A DNA stretch of 15,142 nt from Pseudomonadota bacterium (lineage in GTDB: Bacteria > Pseudomonadota > Gammaproteobacteria > Burkholderiales > Burkholderiaceae). Below the pieces are notes generated by a model. The model did no database searches. It saw only the letters and a list, made by a program, of their open reading frames with translations, and had not been told where the DNA came from. The first letter of the stretch is position 1. Each line of letters opens with the position of its first letter. Positions 1 through 8,095 of this stretch are shown piece by piece. A program made the translations under genes and the position numbers. The DNA lies in NCBI GenBank assembly GCA_023441105.1, contig JAEZQX010000493.1:1-15142 (forward strand), given 5' to 3'.

Positions 1-1
1 C

Positions 2-1906
2 AACGGCTGGGGCCAGCTCGGCAACGGCAGTACCGTTGATTCGCCGGTCCCGGTGAGCGTCATCGGACTGGATTCCGGTGTCACTGCCATTGCTGCAGGG
101 TTACGCCACACCTGCGCGCTCCTGGACGCGGGCGGGGTGAAATGCTGGGGCCACAATGGCGACGGACAACTGGGTGACGGCACGGGACTCGATTCGTCCA
201 CGCCTGTGGACGTGGCGGGATTGCCCTCGGGCATCGCCCACATCGACGCCGGTTGGTGCGGAATGTGCGCGCTGACCGGGGACGGCGCCGCGCTCTGCTG
301 GGGAGACAACGAGTACGGCCGGATTGGCGACGGAACGACCGAGGACCGCTTCGCACCGGTGATGGTGACAGGGCTGGATGCGGGCGTACTCGCTATCGCC
401 ACCGACCACTTCCATTCGTGTGCGGTGACCGCCGGGCGCGCGCTCGAGTGCTGGGGCGACAACAGCTATGGCCAGTTCGGCAATGGGGCCTACGACGCCA
501 GCCTGATACCCACGCCGGCAACGACGTTTGCTGCGCCCGTCGCGTCGGTCGTGACCGGGGAGGGCAATACCTGCTCGCTCTCCATGGCAGGACGCGTGCA
601 GTGCGCCGGCAATGGCGAGTTCGGACACCTCGGCGATGGCAGCTGGCAAGGATTCAGCGCCAGCGCAGTCCAGGTCAGTGGACTGGACGCCGGCGTCGTA
701 CGGCTTGCCGGAGGCTCTTTGCATACCTGCGCGCAGCTCGTGGATTCCAGCCTGCGCTGCTGGGGAGAGGGCAACCACGACCAGTTGGGCAACGGCGTCC
801 CGGTAGTGCGGACAAGCCCCGTGGATGTCGTCGGACTGGGCGCGGCGCAACAGATGGGCATTGGTTTGTGGCACACCTGCGGACTTTCCGCGGCCAATCC
901 CCCGACGTGCTGGGGGTATAACCCCTACGGCCAGCTCGGCGATGGCACGGTCCTTCCGCACAGCCTGCCGGCTCCGGTCCAGGACATGGAGCCGGGAGCC
1001 CTCGCCATCGTGGCGGGTGAATCCCATTCTTGCGCCATCATTGCCGACGGCGCGGTCCGCTGCTGGGGCTACAACTCCGTCGGCCAGCTCGGAATCGGCT
1101 CGCTGGGCGGTTTCTTTTCATCGCCTGTTGCGCCCGACCTCGGCGCTCCGGCAACGATCCTGAGCGCGGGCACCGACCACACGTGCGCCGTAACCGATGG
1201 TGGCGGCGCGAAATGCTGGGGCCTCAACAATGCCGGGCAGCTCGGCGATGGGACAACCGCCTATTGGGCCGTACCGGTTGGCGTCAGCGGCCTTGGTGCC
1301 GGCGTGAGCGGTATCGCCGCAGGGAGCGAGCACAGCTGCGCCGTCCTGGACGCGGGCCACGTGACGTGCTGGGGTTCCAACTACTCGGGGCAGCTTGGCG
1401 GTGGTTCCTTCGAGGGCAGTCTCGTCCCCGTCGATGTGCCGGGATTGAGTGAGGTCGTGCAGATTGCGGCAGGAGACACGAGCACGTGCGCACTGGATCA
1501 GAATGGCGTGGTGACCTGCTGGGGCGACAACCAGGTCGGACTACGCGAAGTGGAAGGCATCGGCGGAGCGACGGCAATTGCCATGGGATGGAGTCATGCG
1601 TGCGCGCGGACGGCGACGGGTGGAGTCAAATGCTGGGGATACAACGGTGTTGGGCAGCTTGGCGATGGAACGGAAATTCACAGTCCCGAAGATCCCGTCG
1701 ACGTGGTGGGACTGACCTCGGGTGTCGCGTCGATCTACGCTGGTGGAAATGCCACGTGCGCGATAACCGATGAAGGCGTCGCCAAGTGTTGGGGCGACAA
1801 TGCCCTCGGCCAACTCGGCAATGGCGAAATCAGTTACGCGACCATTCCGGAGGACGTCATCGGATCGCCCTTCGGGGAGCAGATCTTCGCCGACGGGTTC
1901 GATTAG
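2..1906 (+). CDS. RCC1-repeat beta-propeller protein, secreted type, 3' part (5' end outside the window)
   Basis: The reading frame is open from base 2, and its first visible residues (NGWGQLGNGS) are already the end of an RCC1 repeat. The gene therefore begins to the left, and the GTG at 53 is not a real start. I count one partial and twelve further repeats of about 50 residues with the pattern H[TS]CA...CWG.N..GQLGDGT...P..V.GL. Such repeats form blades of seven-bladed propellers, so 13 or more suggests two propellers or a longer array. Almost every repeat carries two cysteines, one in HTCA and one in CWG, which suggests disulphides in an exported protein. The eleventh repeat (about 1483-1590) is short and lacks GQLGDGT. 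The C-terminus is FGEQIFADGFD; I recall similar IF.DGF[DE] endings on exported proteins of Xanthomonadales but could not check. The ligand or partner is unknown. The RCC1-type call is firm; the cellular role is not. Confidence 0.9.
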   Translation, partial: NGWGQLGNGSTVDSPVPVSVIGLDSGVTAIAAGLRHTCALLDAGGVKCWGHNGDGQLGDGTGLDSSTPVDVAGLPSGIAHIDAGWCGMCALTGDGAALCWGDNEYGRIGDGTTEDRFAPVMVTGLDAGVLAIATDHFHSCAVTAGRALECWGDNSYGQFGNGAYDASLIPTPATTFAAPVASVVTGEGNTCSLSMAGRVQCAGNGEFGHLGDGSWQGFSASAVQVSGLDAGVVRLAGGSLHTCAQLVDSSLRCWGEGNHDQLGNGVPVVRTSPVDVVGLGAAQQMGIGLWHTCGLSAANPPTCWGYNPYGQLGDGTVLPHSLPAPVQDMEPGALAIVAGESHSCAIIADGAVRCWGYNSVGQLGIGSLGGFFSSPVAPDLGAPATILSAGTDHTCAVTDGGGAKCWGLNNAGQLGDGTTAYWAVPVGVSGLGAGVSGIAAGSEHSCAVLDAGHVTCWGSNYSGQLGGGSFEGSLVPVDVPGLSEVVQIAAGDTSTCALDQNGVVTCWGDNQVGLREVEGIGGATAIAMGWSHACARTATGGVKCWGYNGVGQLGDGTEIHSPEDPVDVVGLTSGVASIYAGGNATCAITDEGVAKCWGDNALGQLGNGEISYATIPEDVIGSPFGEQIFADGFD

Positions 1907-1930
1907 AAACACCCGGGACACGTCGCCCCT

Positions 1931-1975
1931 TGTCGGCATGCCGGCGAACATCTTGACGTTCGCCGGCTGCCGACA
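1931..1975. terminator. Long intergenic hairpin between convergent genes
   Basis: The left arm 1931-1949 and right arm 1958-1975 pair over 18 bp with a single bulged T at 1939 and an 8-base loop (ATCTTGAC). It starts 24 bp after the RCC1 gene and lies before the end of the convergent hydrolase gene, the usual place for a bidirectional terminator. Neither side has a U-tract, so a factor-assisted stop, mRNA end protection or a REP-like repeat are equally possible. Two smaller hairpins follow: GGGCGC/GCGCCC at 1991-2009 and TGCGCC/GGCGCA at 2013-2027. Confidence 0.5.
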
Positions 1976-2033
1976 TCATCGGGAATTGGCGGGCGCGCTT
2001 CCAGCGCCCGGTTGCGCCGCAGGCGCATCCCCC

Positions 2034-3968
2034 TCACCGCGCCGCGTTCACACTCATCGTCGCGTTGCGTGATGAATCCAGGTACTGCGCCGGATCACGC
2101 ATGCCGGTGGTGTGGCACTGGCCGGTGACGTGGCCGCGGTTGATCGCGCCGGAGAGCTGCGCGCTGGCTTTTTCGGTGGTGCCGTCCTCCGGATCATCCA
2201 GCACCAGGTCGGTCGCGAACTGGCAATAGTCGTTGACCCACCAGTGCGTGGTCTTGAATGCGGTGCTGTAGTAGTTGACCTTCGCGCGCGCCCACGTCGG
2301 GATTCCTGCAAGCCATGCCGATGCGCCCGAGTACGTGAGGTCGGTCTGCGAGCCGCAGCCGACGCCGAACCAGTTGCCTAGCACGGCGAGGATGCCGGCG
2401 AGATTGGTGCCCTGGTAGGGCGTGCCGACCGACTGCAGCAGGCGGTTGCCGGTCGCGTTGTCGAGGCCGCTCCAGTAGTAGGTGTACAGGTGCAGCGCGG
2501 CCATGCCGCCCTGGCTGTGCGCCACGGTGCCGAACGAATTCCAGGTCGAGCCGAAGCTGCCCAGCAGGAGGGCGAACTGGTCGTTGCTGCGGTTCTGGTT
2601 GACGTCGAGGAAGGTGGCGGAATTGGCAAACTGCGATGACGGCCAGACGCCGCCCGAGCAGTAGCCGTGCACCAGGACAAGGCGCTGACCGGTTCCCATG
2701 GGCGCGCGCGTGTCCGGACGCGGCCCCATCAGCATGCCTTCATCGATCCGGATGCGGCTGGCATCGAACAGCCTGTTCCGGCTTGGTAGTTCTAGCGCGA
2801 GGCGGTCGGCCGTGGCGACGGCGACGGAATGATCCGGTTCCTCGATGCGCAGGTAGCGCAGCTCGAAGGGCGCCTGCGCGCCGGCAAGGTCGATCCAGCG
2901 CTCGTCGAGGCCGAGGCCGATCGTGCCATTCGCCGGCGCCACCATGCCGCCGATCCACGCAACCGGGATGGCCTGTCCCGTGGCATCGGTACCCCACACT
3001 TCCGCGAATGCCCGGTAGTGATCGGGCCCACCTGCCCGCACCTGCACGGGAACCTGCAGGAGGACACGGCTGACGTCGCTGCGCTCGGCGGTGACCCGGG
3101 CGGAGACGACATCGAGCGAGGGCGTTACTGCCTCCACCAGGTGTTCCGCCGTGCGCACGAACGCGCGGCCGTGGGCATCGCTGCCGCGCACCTCGACCTG
3201 CGCCGTATACGCACCGCCCGATTCCAGCGAGAAGTCCGCCCGGTAGAACCCGTCGCCGAGCGAACGATCCTCGTGCATCGGCCATTCGCGCGTGGCGCCG
3301 GCCGGATCGGTCACCCGCAACACGGCGCGGTCGACGCGCCCGGCCGCACTGCCGATCACCGCCCTGCGCGCATCCGCGGGCGTGCCGTCCAGCACCGCGG
3401 CAATCGCGAAGCGATCCCCCAGGCGCTGCGACGTGGCGAGCGGCCAGGACACCAGCTGCGTGCCCTCGTCGCCTTCCAGCAGCACGATGCCGGTGCTGGC
3501 GCCCGTGCTGGATTCCAGCACCAGCGGCAGCCTGTCGCCCGTGTAGCCATCGAACTCGTACGCCGTCGCCGGCACGCCAGCATTGCCCATGCCGAACACG
3601 GTCGCGACCGGCGCCTGCACCAGGCTCGTCGCCGGGACGCCACGCACCATCCCCGGGCGCAGCTGCCAGTTGCCCGACTCGCCTTCGCCACCAAACACCA
3701 GTGCCCGCACGCGCGCGCGGTCGACCGGCAACTCGCCCTGCCAGCGCGTGAGCGTGGTACCGGCAACCGGATCGAGTGGCACCGAAAGCAGCGCCGAATG
3801 CGAGTGGATCGCGCCTGCTTCGGGCGCGGGCGTCCGCATCGCTTCAAATTCCGAGGGCGGGCCGGCCAGCTGCTTGGCTGCCGCGGCGTCGAAGGGAACC
3901 GCATCCTGCGCGAAACACGGCGGTGCAAGGAACGCGGCAACGACGAAGACGAGCAAGGAACGCTGCAT
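2034..3968 (-). CDS. Secreted alpha/beta-hydrolase (lipase/esterase-like) with long N-terminal beta-rich region
   Basis: Predicted exported serine hydrolase of 644 residues. I chose the ATG at 3968, not the TTG at 3983, because GGGGAG sits 7 bases upstream and the ATG begins a clean signal peptide: MQR, a hydrophobic stretch, then a likely cut after PPCFA at residue 20. Residues about 30-400 are beta-rich, Ig-like in feel, with no motif I can name; a DUF4785-like domain is a guess. The hydrolase domain is about 425-644. It has the oxyanion-loop sequence LVLVHG (about 430-435), the nucleophile elbow AHSQGG (Ser485), an acidic candidate in DLVLDDPED (about 587-595) and a histidine candidate at 613 in GHVTG. 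The Ala in place of the first Gly of GxSxG is tolerated in lipases. Substrate unknown. Tentatively a lipid or ester hydrolase of the periplasm or exterior. Confidence 0.8.
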   Translation of the reverse strand: MQRSLLVFVVAAFLAPPCFAQDAVPFDAAAAKQLAGPPSEFEAMRTPAPEAGAIHSHSALLSVPLDPVAGTTLTRWQGELPVDRARVRALVFGGEGESGNWQLRPGMVRGVPATSLVQAPVATVFGMGNAGVPATAYEFDGYTGDRLPLVLESSTGASTGIVLLEGDEGTQLVSWPLATSQRLGDRFAIAAVLDGTPADARRAVIGSAAGRVDRAVLRVTDPAGATREWPMHEDRSLGDGFYRADFSLESGGAYTAQVEVRGSDAHGRAFVRTAEHLVEAVTPSLDVVSARVTAERSDVSRVLLQVPVQVRAGGPDHYRAFAEVWGTDATGQAIPVAWIGGMVAPANGTIGLGLDERWIDLAGAQAPFELRYLRIEEPDHSVAVATADRLALELPSRNRLFDASRIRIDEGMLMGPRPDTRAPMGTGQRLVLVHGYCSGGVWPSSQFANSATFLDVNQNRSNDQFALLLGSFGSTWNSFGTVAHSQGGMAALHLYTYYWSGLDNATGNRLLQSVGTPYQGTNLAGILAVLGNWFGVGCGSQTDLTYSGASAWLAGIPTWARAKVNYYSTAFKTTHWWVNDYCQFATDLVLDDPEDGTTEKASAQLSGAINRGHVTGQCHTTGMRDPAQYLDSSRNATMSVNAAR

Positions 3969-4360
3969 GCGAAATCTCCCCAAGTGCGTTGTGACAGGGC
4001 CGTGACGGCGACTGCGAAACGTGGCGTGCAGGCACTGCCGGCGCCATTGGACGGGTGATTGCTGCCGTATCGAGCCCCCACGGCGCGGCCAAGACTCCGC
4101 GCATGGGGAGGCGAGTGCAAGCCGCAGTGCGGCATGGGGAGTTTGGCGCGAGCCGCTCGCTCGCGCGCAGCATGGCTGTTAAGCCCTCCCCTTCAAGGGG
4201 AGGGTTTGGGTGGGGATGGTGTTCGCCGCGCACCCACAGGCAACGTGGCATTCGAATCCATGGCCGCTCTCGAGGGTCGTAGTGCACACAGATCTCTGGC
4301 GCCAACAACGCCACAAATCCACCAGTGGCATACTGACCAGGGATTTGGGGCAAGCAGGGG
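3969..4360. other. 392-bp intergenic region between divergent hydrolase and hsdR genes
   Basis: No credible gene lies here. The left part carries the hydrolase ribosome-binding site (GGGGAG on the minus strand, 3976-3981). From about 4055 to 4215 it is occupied by an interspersed repeat (separate entry). The stretch 4216-4360 must carry the hsdR start signals. I see CATACT at 4329-4334 as a weak -10-like hexamer but no matching -35. AGGGG directly abuts the hsdR ATG, which is unusually close for a ribosome-binding site. Confidence 0.6.
4055..4215. repeat. Xanthomonadales-type intergenic repeat with CCCTCCCC/GGGGAGGG hairpin
   Basis: The core CCCTCCCCTT-C-AAGGGGAGGG (4184-4204) is a perfect 10-bp inverted repeat followed by GTTTGGGTGGGGATGG-like sequence. 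Upstream are two copies of GCATGGGGAG (4101-4110 and 4132-4141), the small palindrome CCGCAGTGCGG (4122-4132) and a 7-bp hairpin GCGCGAG/CTCGCGC (4146-4166). I recognise this arrangement as a repeat scattered between genes in Lysobacter and Xanthomonas relatives; its spurious translation on the minus strand (PHPNPPLEGEG) is familiar from such genomes. Boundaries are approximate. It probably marks host chromosome just outside the restriction island. Confidence 0.55.
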
Positions 4361-6250
4361 ATGAAGGAAAACCACCTCGAAGGCGCCTGCCTCGACTGGT
4401 TGGCCAGCACTGGCTGGGCGGTGGCGGAAGGAGAGGCGGCTGCGCCCGGCGGCGAACTCGACGCACGGGAACGCTGGTCGGAAGTCGTGCTGGCTCCGCG
4501 ACTGCAAGAAGCCGTCAAGCGGCTCAACCCGGCGCTCACCGCGACCGAAGTGGACGCCGCGGTGGCCAAGGCCGCCGCCTACGGCCACCAGTCCCTGGTC
4601 GATGGCAACCGCGAGATCTACGACTGGCTGCGCAATGGCGTGCCGCTCGAACGCACCGCAGCTGATGGGCGACGCGAAGTCCTGCGGGTTCCCGTGATCG
4701 ACTTCAGCGGCGGCAACGACCTGCTCGCCGTCCGCCAGTTCACCGTGCAGGGCGCCAAGCTGCGGCGGCCGGACATCGTGCTGTTCGTCAACGGCCTGCC
4801 GCTGGTGGTGATCGAGCTCAAGAACCCGGCCGATGCCAACGCCGACCACGAAGCCGCCTGGAACCAGATCCAGAACTACAAGGCGGAAGTCCCGCAGCTC
4901 TTCTGGTTCAACCTGCTGAATGTCGTCTCCGACGGCACGGTGGCGCGCTACGGCTCGCTCAGCGCGGAGCTCTCGCGCTACTCGCGCTGGCGGCTGCTGG
5001 AGGGCCGCAAGGTCGGCAGAGAGCAGCTCGAGCTCGAAGTCCTTCTGCGCGGCCTGCTCGATCCCGCCACGCTGCTCCACTTCTTCCGCGGCTTCGTCGC
5101 CTACGGCGGCGCGGACGGCGGCGCCAGCTTCAAGATCATCGCCCAGTGGCACCAGTACCTTGGTGTGAAGAAGGCAGTCGCGCGGGCGGTGGAAGCGCTC
5201 ACGCAGCGCAAGGACGGCAAGGGCGGCGTGATCTGGTTCACCCAGGGCTCGGGCAAGTCGCTGCTGGCGCTGTTCTACGTGATGGCGCTGCGTGAGCGCC
5301 CGGAGTTCCGCAATCCCACGGTGGTCATGGTCACCGACCGCAACGACCTCGACGGCCAGCTCTACGAGACCTTTGCCGACAGTGCCTGGTCGCTGCGCGC
5401 CACGCCCGTGCAGGCCGACAGCCGCGAGGAGCTGCGGCGGATGCTGTCCGAGGTGCGGGCCGGAGGCGTGTTCTTCACCACCATCAACAAGTTCGCGCCC
5501 GAGCCGGGGCAGACTTCCGTTCCCGTGCTGTGCGAGCGCGACAACGTGGTGGTGATCGCCGACGAGGCGCACCGCACCCAGTACGGCTTTCGTGCCGACA
5601 TGGACACGAAGACCGGCCAGACGAAGTACGGCCTCGCCAAGTACATGCGCGACGCGCTGCCCAACGCCATCTATCTCGGCATGACCGGCACGCCGGTGAG
5701 CCTCGACGATCGCGATACCGAGGCGGTGTTCGGCAGCTACGTCGACGTCTACGACATGATCGCCGCGCAGGAAGACGAGGCGGTGGTGCCGGTCAGCTAC
5801 GAGTCGCGGATCATCGAGCTGCGCTTCAATGAAGCGGAGAAACAGGCGCTGATGGACGAGTTCCTCGACGCCACGGACGACGAGGACGCAGCCGAGCAGG
5901 ACCGCACCGCCAGCCGCCATACCCGGCTGGAAGCGCTCGCCATGGCCGATGGCCGCATGGCGACCCTCGCCGAAGACCTGGTGAAGCACTGGGAAGCGCG
6001 CAAGGAATCGGTCGCCGGCAAGGCGATGATCGTTGCCGTCTCACGCGAGGCCGCAGTGCGCCTCTACGACGAGATCGTGAAGCTGCGGCCGGATTGGCAT
6101 TCGGACGACATCAACACCGGCCGGCTCAAGGTGGTAATGACCGGCAGCTCGGCCGATCCACCGCACTTCCAGCCCCACCGTACCGACAAGGCGGACCGGA
6201 AGCTGCTGGAGAAGCGTCAAGCAATCACCCGACGAGCTCAAACCCTCTGA
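4361..6250 (+). CDS. hsdR: HsdR N-terminal fragment: nuclease and first helicase domain
   Basis: 629 residues, starting MKENHLE, as R subunits of the EcoR124-like group do. The PD-(D/E)xK nuclease motif is visible at Asp138 (RPDIV) and Glu152-x-Lys154 (VIELK). The motor begins with Walker A TQGSGKS (294-300), a motif Ia-like [13 protein letters not shown] (about 321-333), DEAH Walker B (401-404) and TGTP motif III (442-445). The last ten residues are out of frame and unlike the family. In an intact complex, R binds M2S, pumps DNA in an ATP-dependent way and cuts at a distance. This piece lacks the second RecA domain and the M-binding C-terminus, so it should not restrict. Confidence 0.85.
   Translation: MKENHLEGACLDWLASTGWAVAEGEAAAPGGELDARERWSEVVLAPRLQEAVKRLNPALTATEVDAAVAKAAAYGHQSLVDGNREIYDWLRNGVPLERTAADGRREVLRVPVIDFSGGNDLLAVRQFTVQGAKLRRPDIVLFVNGLPLVVIELKNPADANADHEAAWNQIQNYKAEVPQLFWFNLLNVVSDGTVARYGSLSAELSRYSRWRLLEGRKVGREQLELEVLLRGLLDPATLLHFFRGFVAYGGADGGASFKIIAQWHQYLGVKKAVARAVEALTQRKDGKGGVIWFTQGSGKSLLALFYVMALRERPEFRNPTVVMVTDRNDLDGQLYETFADSAWSLRATPVQADSREELRRMLSEVRAGGVFFTTINKFAPEPGQTSVPVLCERDNVVVIADEAHRTQYGFRADMDTKTGQTKYGLAKYMRDALPNAIYLGMTGTPVSLDDRDTEAVFGSYVDVYDMIAAQEDEAVVPVSYESRIIELRFNEAEKQALMDEFLDATDDEDAAEQDRTASRHTRLEALAMADGRMATLAEDLVKHWEARKESVAGKAMIVAVSREAAVRLYDEIVKLRPDWHSDDINTGRLKVVMTGSSADPPHFQPHRTDKADRKLLEKRQAITRRAQTL
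6212..6221 (+). other. Frameshift site inside hsdR
   Basis: Family-like reading moves from frame 2 (ending KLLEKR at about 6217) to the frame beginning VKQ at 6216. An ancestral K-R-V-K would need AAG CGN GTC AAG, which is two bases more than the AAGCGTCAAG seen here, so a two-base loss is the simplest reading; a one-base gain also fits. The bases here do not form a homopolymer, which makes a basecalling slip somewhat less likely. Confidence 0.7.
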
Positions 6251-6251
6251 G

Positions 6252-7487
6252 GTGCCGCTGGAACTGGTGATCGTGCGTGACATGTGGCTGACCGGCTTCG
6301 ACGCGCCACCCGTGCACACGCTGTACGTGGACAAGCCCATGCAGGGCCACGGCCTGATGCAGGCCATCGCTCGCACCAACCGCATCTGGAAGGACAAGCC
6401 CGGCGGCCTGGTGGTGGACTACATCGGCATCGGCGAAGAGCTGAAGAAGGCGATCCGCCAGTACACCCGCGACAGCGGCGCCGAGCGCGAGCCGGTGGAC
6501 ACCTCCGGCGCGGGCCTCAAGATCCTCCTCGATACGCTGGACGTGATCCGCAGGGAATTCTTCGCGGCATTCGAGTACGGCGGATTCGAGGATCCGAAGC
6601 GGGCGCTGGTGCTGCTCGCGCCGGCAATGGAGCACATCCTGAGGCTCGATCCTGAGCCCGACGACAAGGGCCGCAACCGCGGTGTGCGCGCCTACCTCGA
6701 CCAGGTCGCCAAACTCACCAAGGCGCAGGCACTCGCCGGCACACGACCCGAAGCCATGGCCGTGCGCGAGGAAATCGCCTTCTTCCAGGCGGTGCGCGTG
6801 AGCTTGATCAAGCTGACCCGCTCTGCGAACGGCCGGTCGCGGCTGGAGAAGGAAGCCGCGCTGCGCCAGCTCGTCGCCAAGGGCGTGCTGGTCGACGGCG
6901 TGAACGATCTCTACCGCACTCTGGGGCTGGACAAGCCCGACATCAGCCTGCTCGACGAGCGGTTCCTCGCCCAGATTCGAGAGATGCCGACCAAGAACCT
7001 TGCCGCCGAACTCCTCGAGCGCCTGCTGGCCGACCACATACGCTCACGCGGCCAGAAGAACGTGCTGCAGGGCAAGGAATTCGCCGCCCGCCTGGAAGAA
7101 GCCATCAACCGCTACCAGAACCGCGGCCTCACCACCGTCGAGGTGATCGAGGAGCTAATCCACCTCGCCCGCGAGATCAACGAGGCCCGCCCGCCGGACG
7201 GCATGACCGAGGAGGAGTTCGCCTTCTACCAGGCCTTGGCCGAGAACGAGTCCGCCGTGCGCGAGCTCGGCCATCCCGTGCTCCGCGCACTCGCGCAAGA
7301 ACTGACCGACAAGCTGCGCAAATCCGCGACCATCAACTGGCAGAACCGCAAGGACTCGCGGGCGAAGATGGTCGCCATGGTCAAGGTGTTGCTGGCAACC
7401 CACAAATACCCGCCGGACAAGCAGCCCGAGGCGATTACGAAGGTGATTGCACAGGCGGAACTGTTGGCGGATGCGTGGGCGGGGTAG
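6252..7487 (+). CDS. hsdR: HsdR C-terminal fragment: second helicase half and helical domain
   Basis: The family-like sequence begins before the nominal GTG at 6252, from about 6216 in this frame, so the GTG is probably not a natural start. Visible motifs are [14 protein letters not shown] (motif V, residues 6-19 from the GTG) and QAIARTNR (motif VI, 37-44). After that comes [17 protein letters not shown], where type I R subunits pass from the motor into a mostly helical C-terminal domain that contacts HsdM. The end ([25 protein letters not shown]) matches the normal family terminus, so only the internal frame is damaged. GC and codon use match the first fragment, which indicates recent damage. 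Confidence 0.8.
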   Translation: MPLELVIVRDMWLTGFDAPPVHTLYVDKPMQGHGLMQAIARTNRIWKDKPGGLVVDYIGIGEELKKAIRQYTRDSGAEREPVDTSGAGLKILLDTLDVIRREFFAAFEYGGFEDPKRALVLLAPAMEHILRLDPEPDDKGRNRGVRAYLDQVAKLTKAQALAGTRPEAMAVREEIAFFQAVRVSLIKLTRSANGRSRLEKEAALRQLVAKGVLVDGVNDLYRTLGLDKPDISLLDERFLAQIREMPTKNLAAELLERLLADHIRSRGQKNVLQGKEFAARLEEAINRYQNRGLTTVEVIEELIHLAREINEARPPDGMTEEEFAFYQALAENESAVRELGHPVLRALAQELTDKLRKSATINWQNRKDSRAKMVAMVKVLLATHKYPPDKQPEAITKVIAQAELLADAWAG

Positions 7488-7804
7488 GGCCTACTACCCA
7501 GCCTCAGGTGCGAAACTGGTGGGGCAAACGCCTCCAGAGGGGGAAGCATGACCGCTTCGCCATTGCAGACACCCGCAAGAAAATTGAGATCGGGACCACG
7601 CTCAGCCGTCATCACAGCCGCCGCCATGCGAGGTGGTCGGAAGACTAACAACTTCCAATCGCGAGAGCACAGGGGCTCTCTTCTGGGGGCCTCCGTGCTT
7701 CCTGCTCTCTCCAGAATCGGGTCGACCGAAGCCCGGAGGCGGGGGCAACCCGCTAGAATCGAAGCGACCCGTTCGCATACGCGACCCAGCGTCAATCTCA
7801 ACCA
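7488..7804. other. Intergenic region between hsdR and the HigBA-like pair
   Basis: 317 bp without a convincing gene. At the left edge GGGTAG/CTACCC (7482-7499) overlaps the hsdR stop and could fold, but no U-tract follows. A second hairpin, GAGAGC/GCTCTC (7663-7680, loop ACAGGG), is followed by TTCT and is a weak terminator candidate. GCCTCCG near 7689 and CGGAGGC at 7734-7740 form a spaced inverted repeat. The right part carries the probable promoter and operator of the next pair (separate entry). This is likely the left junction of the lower-GC cargo. Confidence 0.45.
7719..7787 (+). promoter_or_regulatory. Candidate promoter/operator of the HigBA-like pair
   Basis: TAGAAT at 7754-7759 is a good -10 hexamer, about 45 bp before the GTG start of the first gene. 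No good -35 lies at the usual spacing. The hexamer CGACCC occurs at 7765-7770 and 7782-7787 (17 bp apart) and inverted as GGGTCG at 7719-7724, inside the palindrome GGTCGACC (7720-7727). Repeats bracketing a -10 box are what an autoregulating HigA-type HTH protein would bind. This is inference from arrangement only. Confidence 0.35.
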
Positions 7805-8095
7805 GTGCACATCACTTACAGTTCAATTCCGGTCCGTGAGCTGTGCGAATGTGGGTCTGCCTCGGCCAGAAGGCTTGGCGCCGCCAATGCAACTTCGCTT
7901 CAGCAGGCCCTCGCTGATCTACAGGCCGCTGAAAACCTCACGGAGCTTCCGCCTCTGTACAACGTCGCGGTGATGGAAGGTACAAGCGTTGTGATTGAGT
8001 TATTGGAGGTAGGAATAAAAATTCTGGCGACCATGCGCATCATTGAGCCTGCCAGCACGGTTCAAGCAATGAGAATCGAAAAGGTCACCTTATGA
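7805..8095 (+). CDS. Small HigB/RelE-like protein (putative toxin)
   Basis: 96 residues. The GTG at 7805 is the first start after an in-frame TAG at 7754, and no Shine-Dalgarno sequence is visible. The segment SARRLGAANATSLQQALADL followed by QAAENLTELP resembles the N-terminal helices of RelE/HigB-like proteins that precede HigA antitoxins, where I recall a pattern ARRhLG...LRxRLADLxAAExxxDLP. The C-terminal part is beta-strand-like, but ends in IEKVTL without the usual terminal DYH, so activity may be changed or lost. It overlaps the next gene by 4 bp (ATGA), indicating translational coupling. In such pairs the toxin cleaves mRNA at ribosomes and the HigA partner neutralises it. The family call rests on a pattern remembered from relatives, plus context. 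Confidence 0.5.
   Translation: MHITYSSIPVRELCECGSASARRLGAANATSLQQALADLQAAENLTELPPLYNVAVMEGTSVVIELLEVGIKILATMRIIEPASTVQAMRIEKVTL

Larger units (their letters stand above)
4361..7487 (+). pseudogene. hsdR: hsdR, type I restriction enzyme R subunit, broken by a frameshift near 6212-6221
   Basis: Two consecutive frames together give one HsdR of normal length, about 1040 residues. The first runs 4361-6250; the second is read in the +1 frame and ends at 7487. Around the break, the first frame gives KLLEKR and then nonsense ([10 protein letters not shown], stop). The second frame reads [25 protein letters not shown], which continues the family sequence. The join needs one extra base (+1) or two missing bases near 6212-6221. 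No slippery heptamer or rare-codon +1 site is visible, so this looks like mutation or a sequencing error, not programmed shifting. The break falls between the front motor motifs and motifs V and VI, so neither half should be an active translocase. It is convergent with and well apart from hsdS-hsdM, an atypical order. Confidence 0.8.

Noticed and set aside
2829..4058. 409-codon open frame antisense to the hydrolase
   Set aside because: Arg/His-rich shadow of a gene with a signal peptide, ribosome-binding site and catalytic motifs on the other strand.
4193..5989. 598-codon open frame antisense to hsdR
   Set aside because: It is a mirror of the GC-rich hsdR coding strand; hsdR motifs are unmistakable and the antisense protein is of low complexity.
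6212..6250. Programmed ribosomal frameshifting in hsdR
   Set aside because: No slippery heptamer, no stop or rare codon at the shift point, and type I R subunits are not known for it.
7482..7499. GGGTAG/CTACCC hairpin as hsdR terminator
   Set aside because: The stem is only 6 bp, includes the stop codon and has no U-tract.
7548..7973. Open frame of 141 codons with a good-looking AGAGGGGG ribosome-binding site before ATG 7548
   Set aside because: It is rich in Arg and Ser without any recognisable motif, and overlaps the start of the better supported HigB-like gene in another frame.
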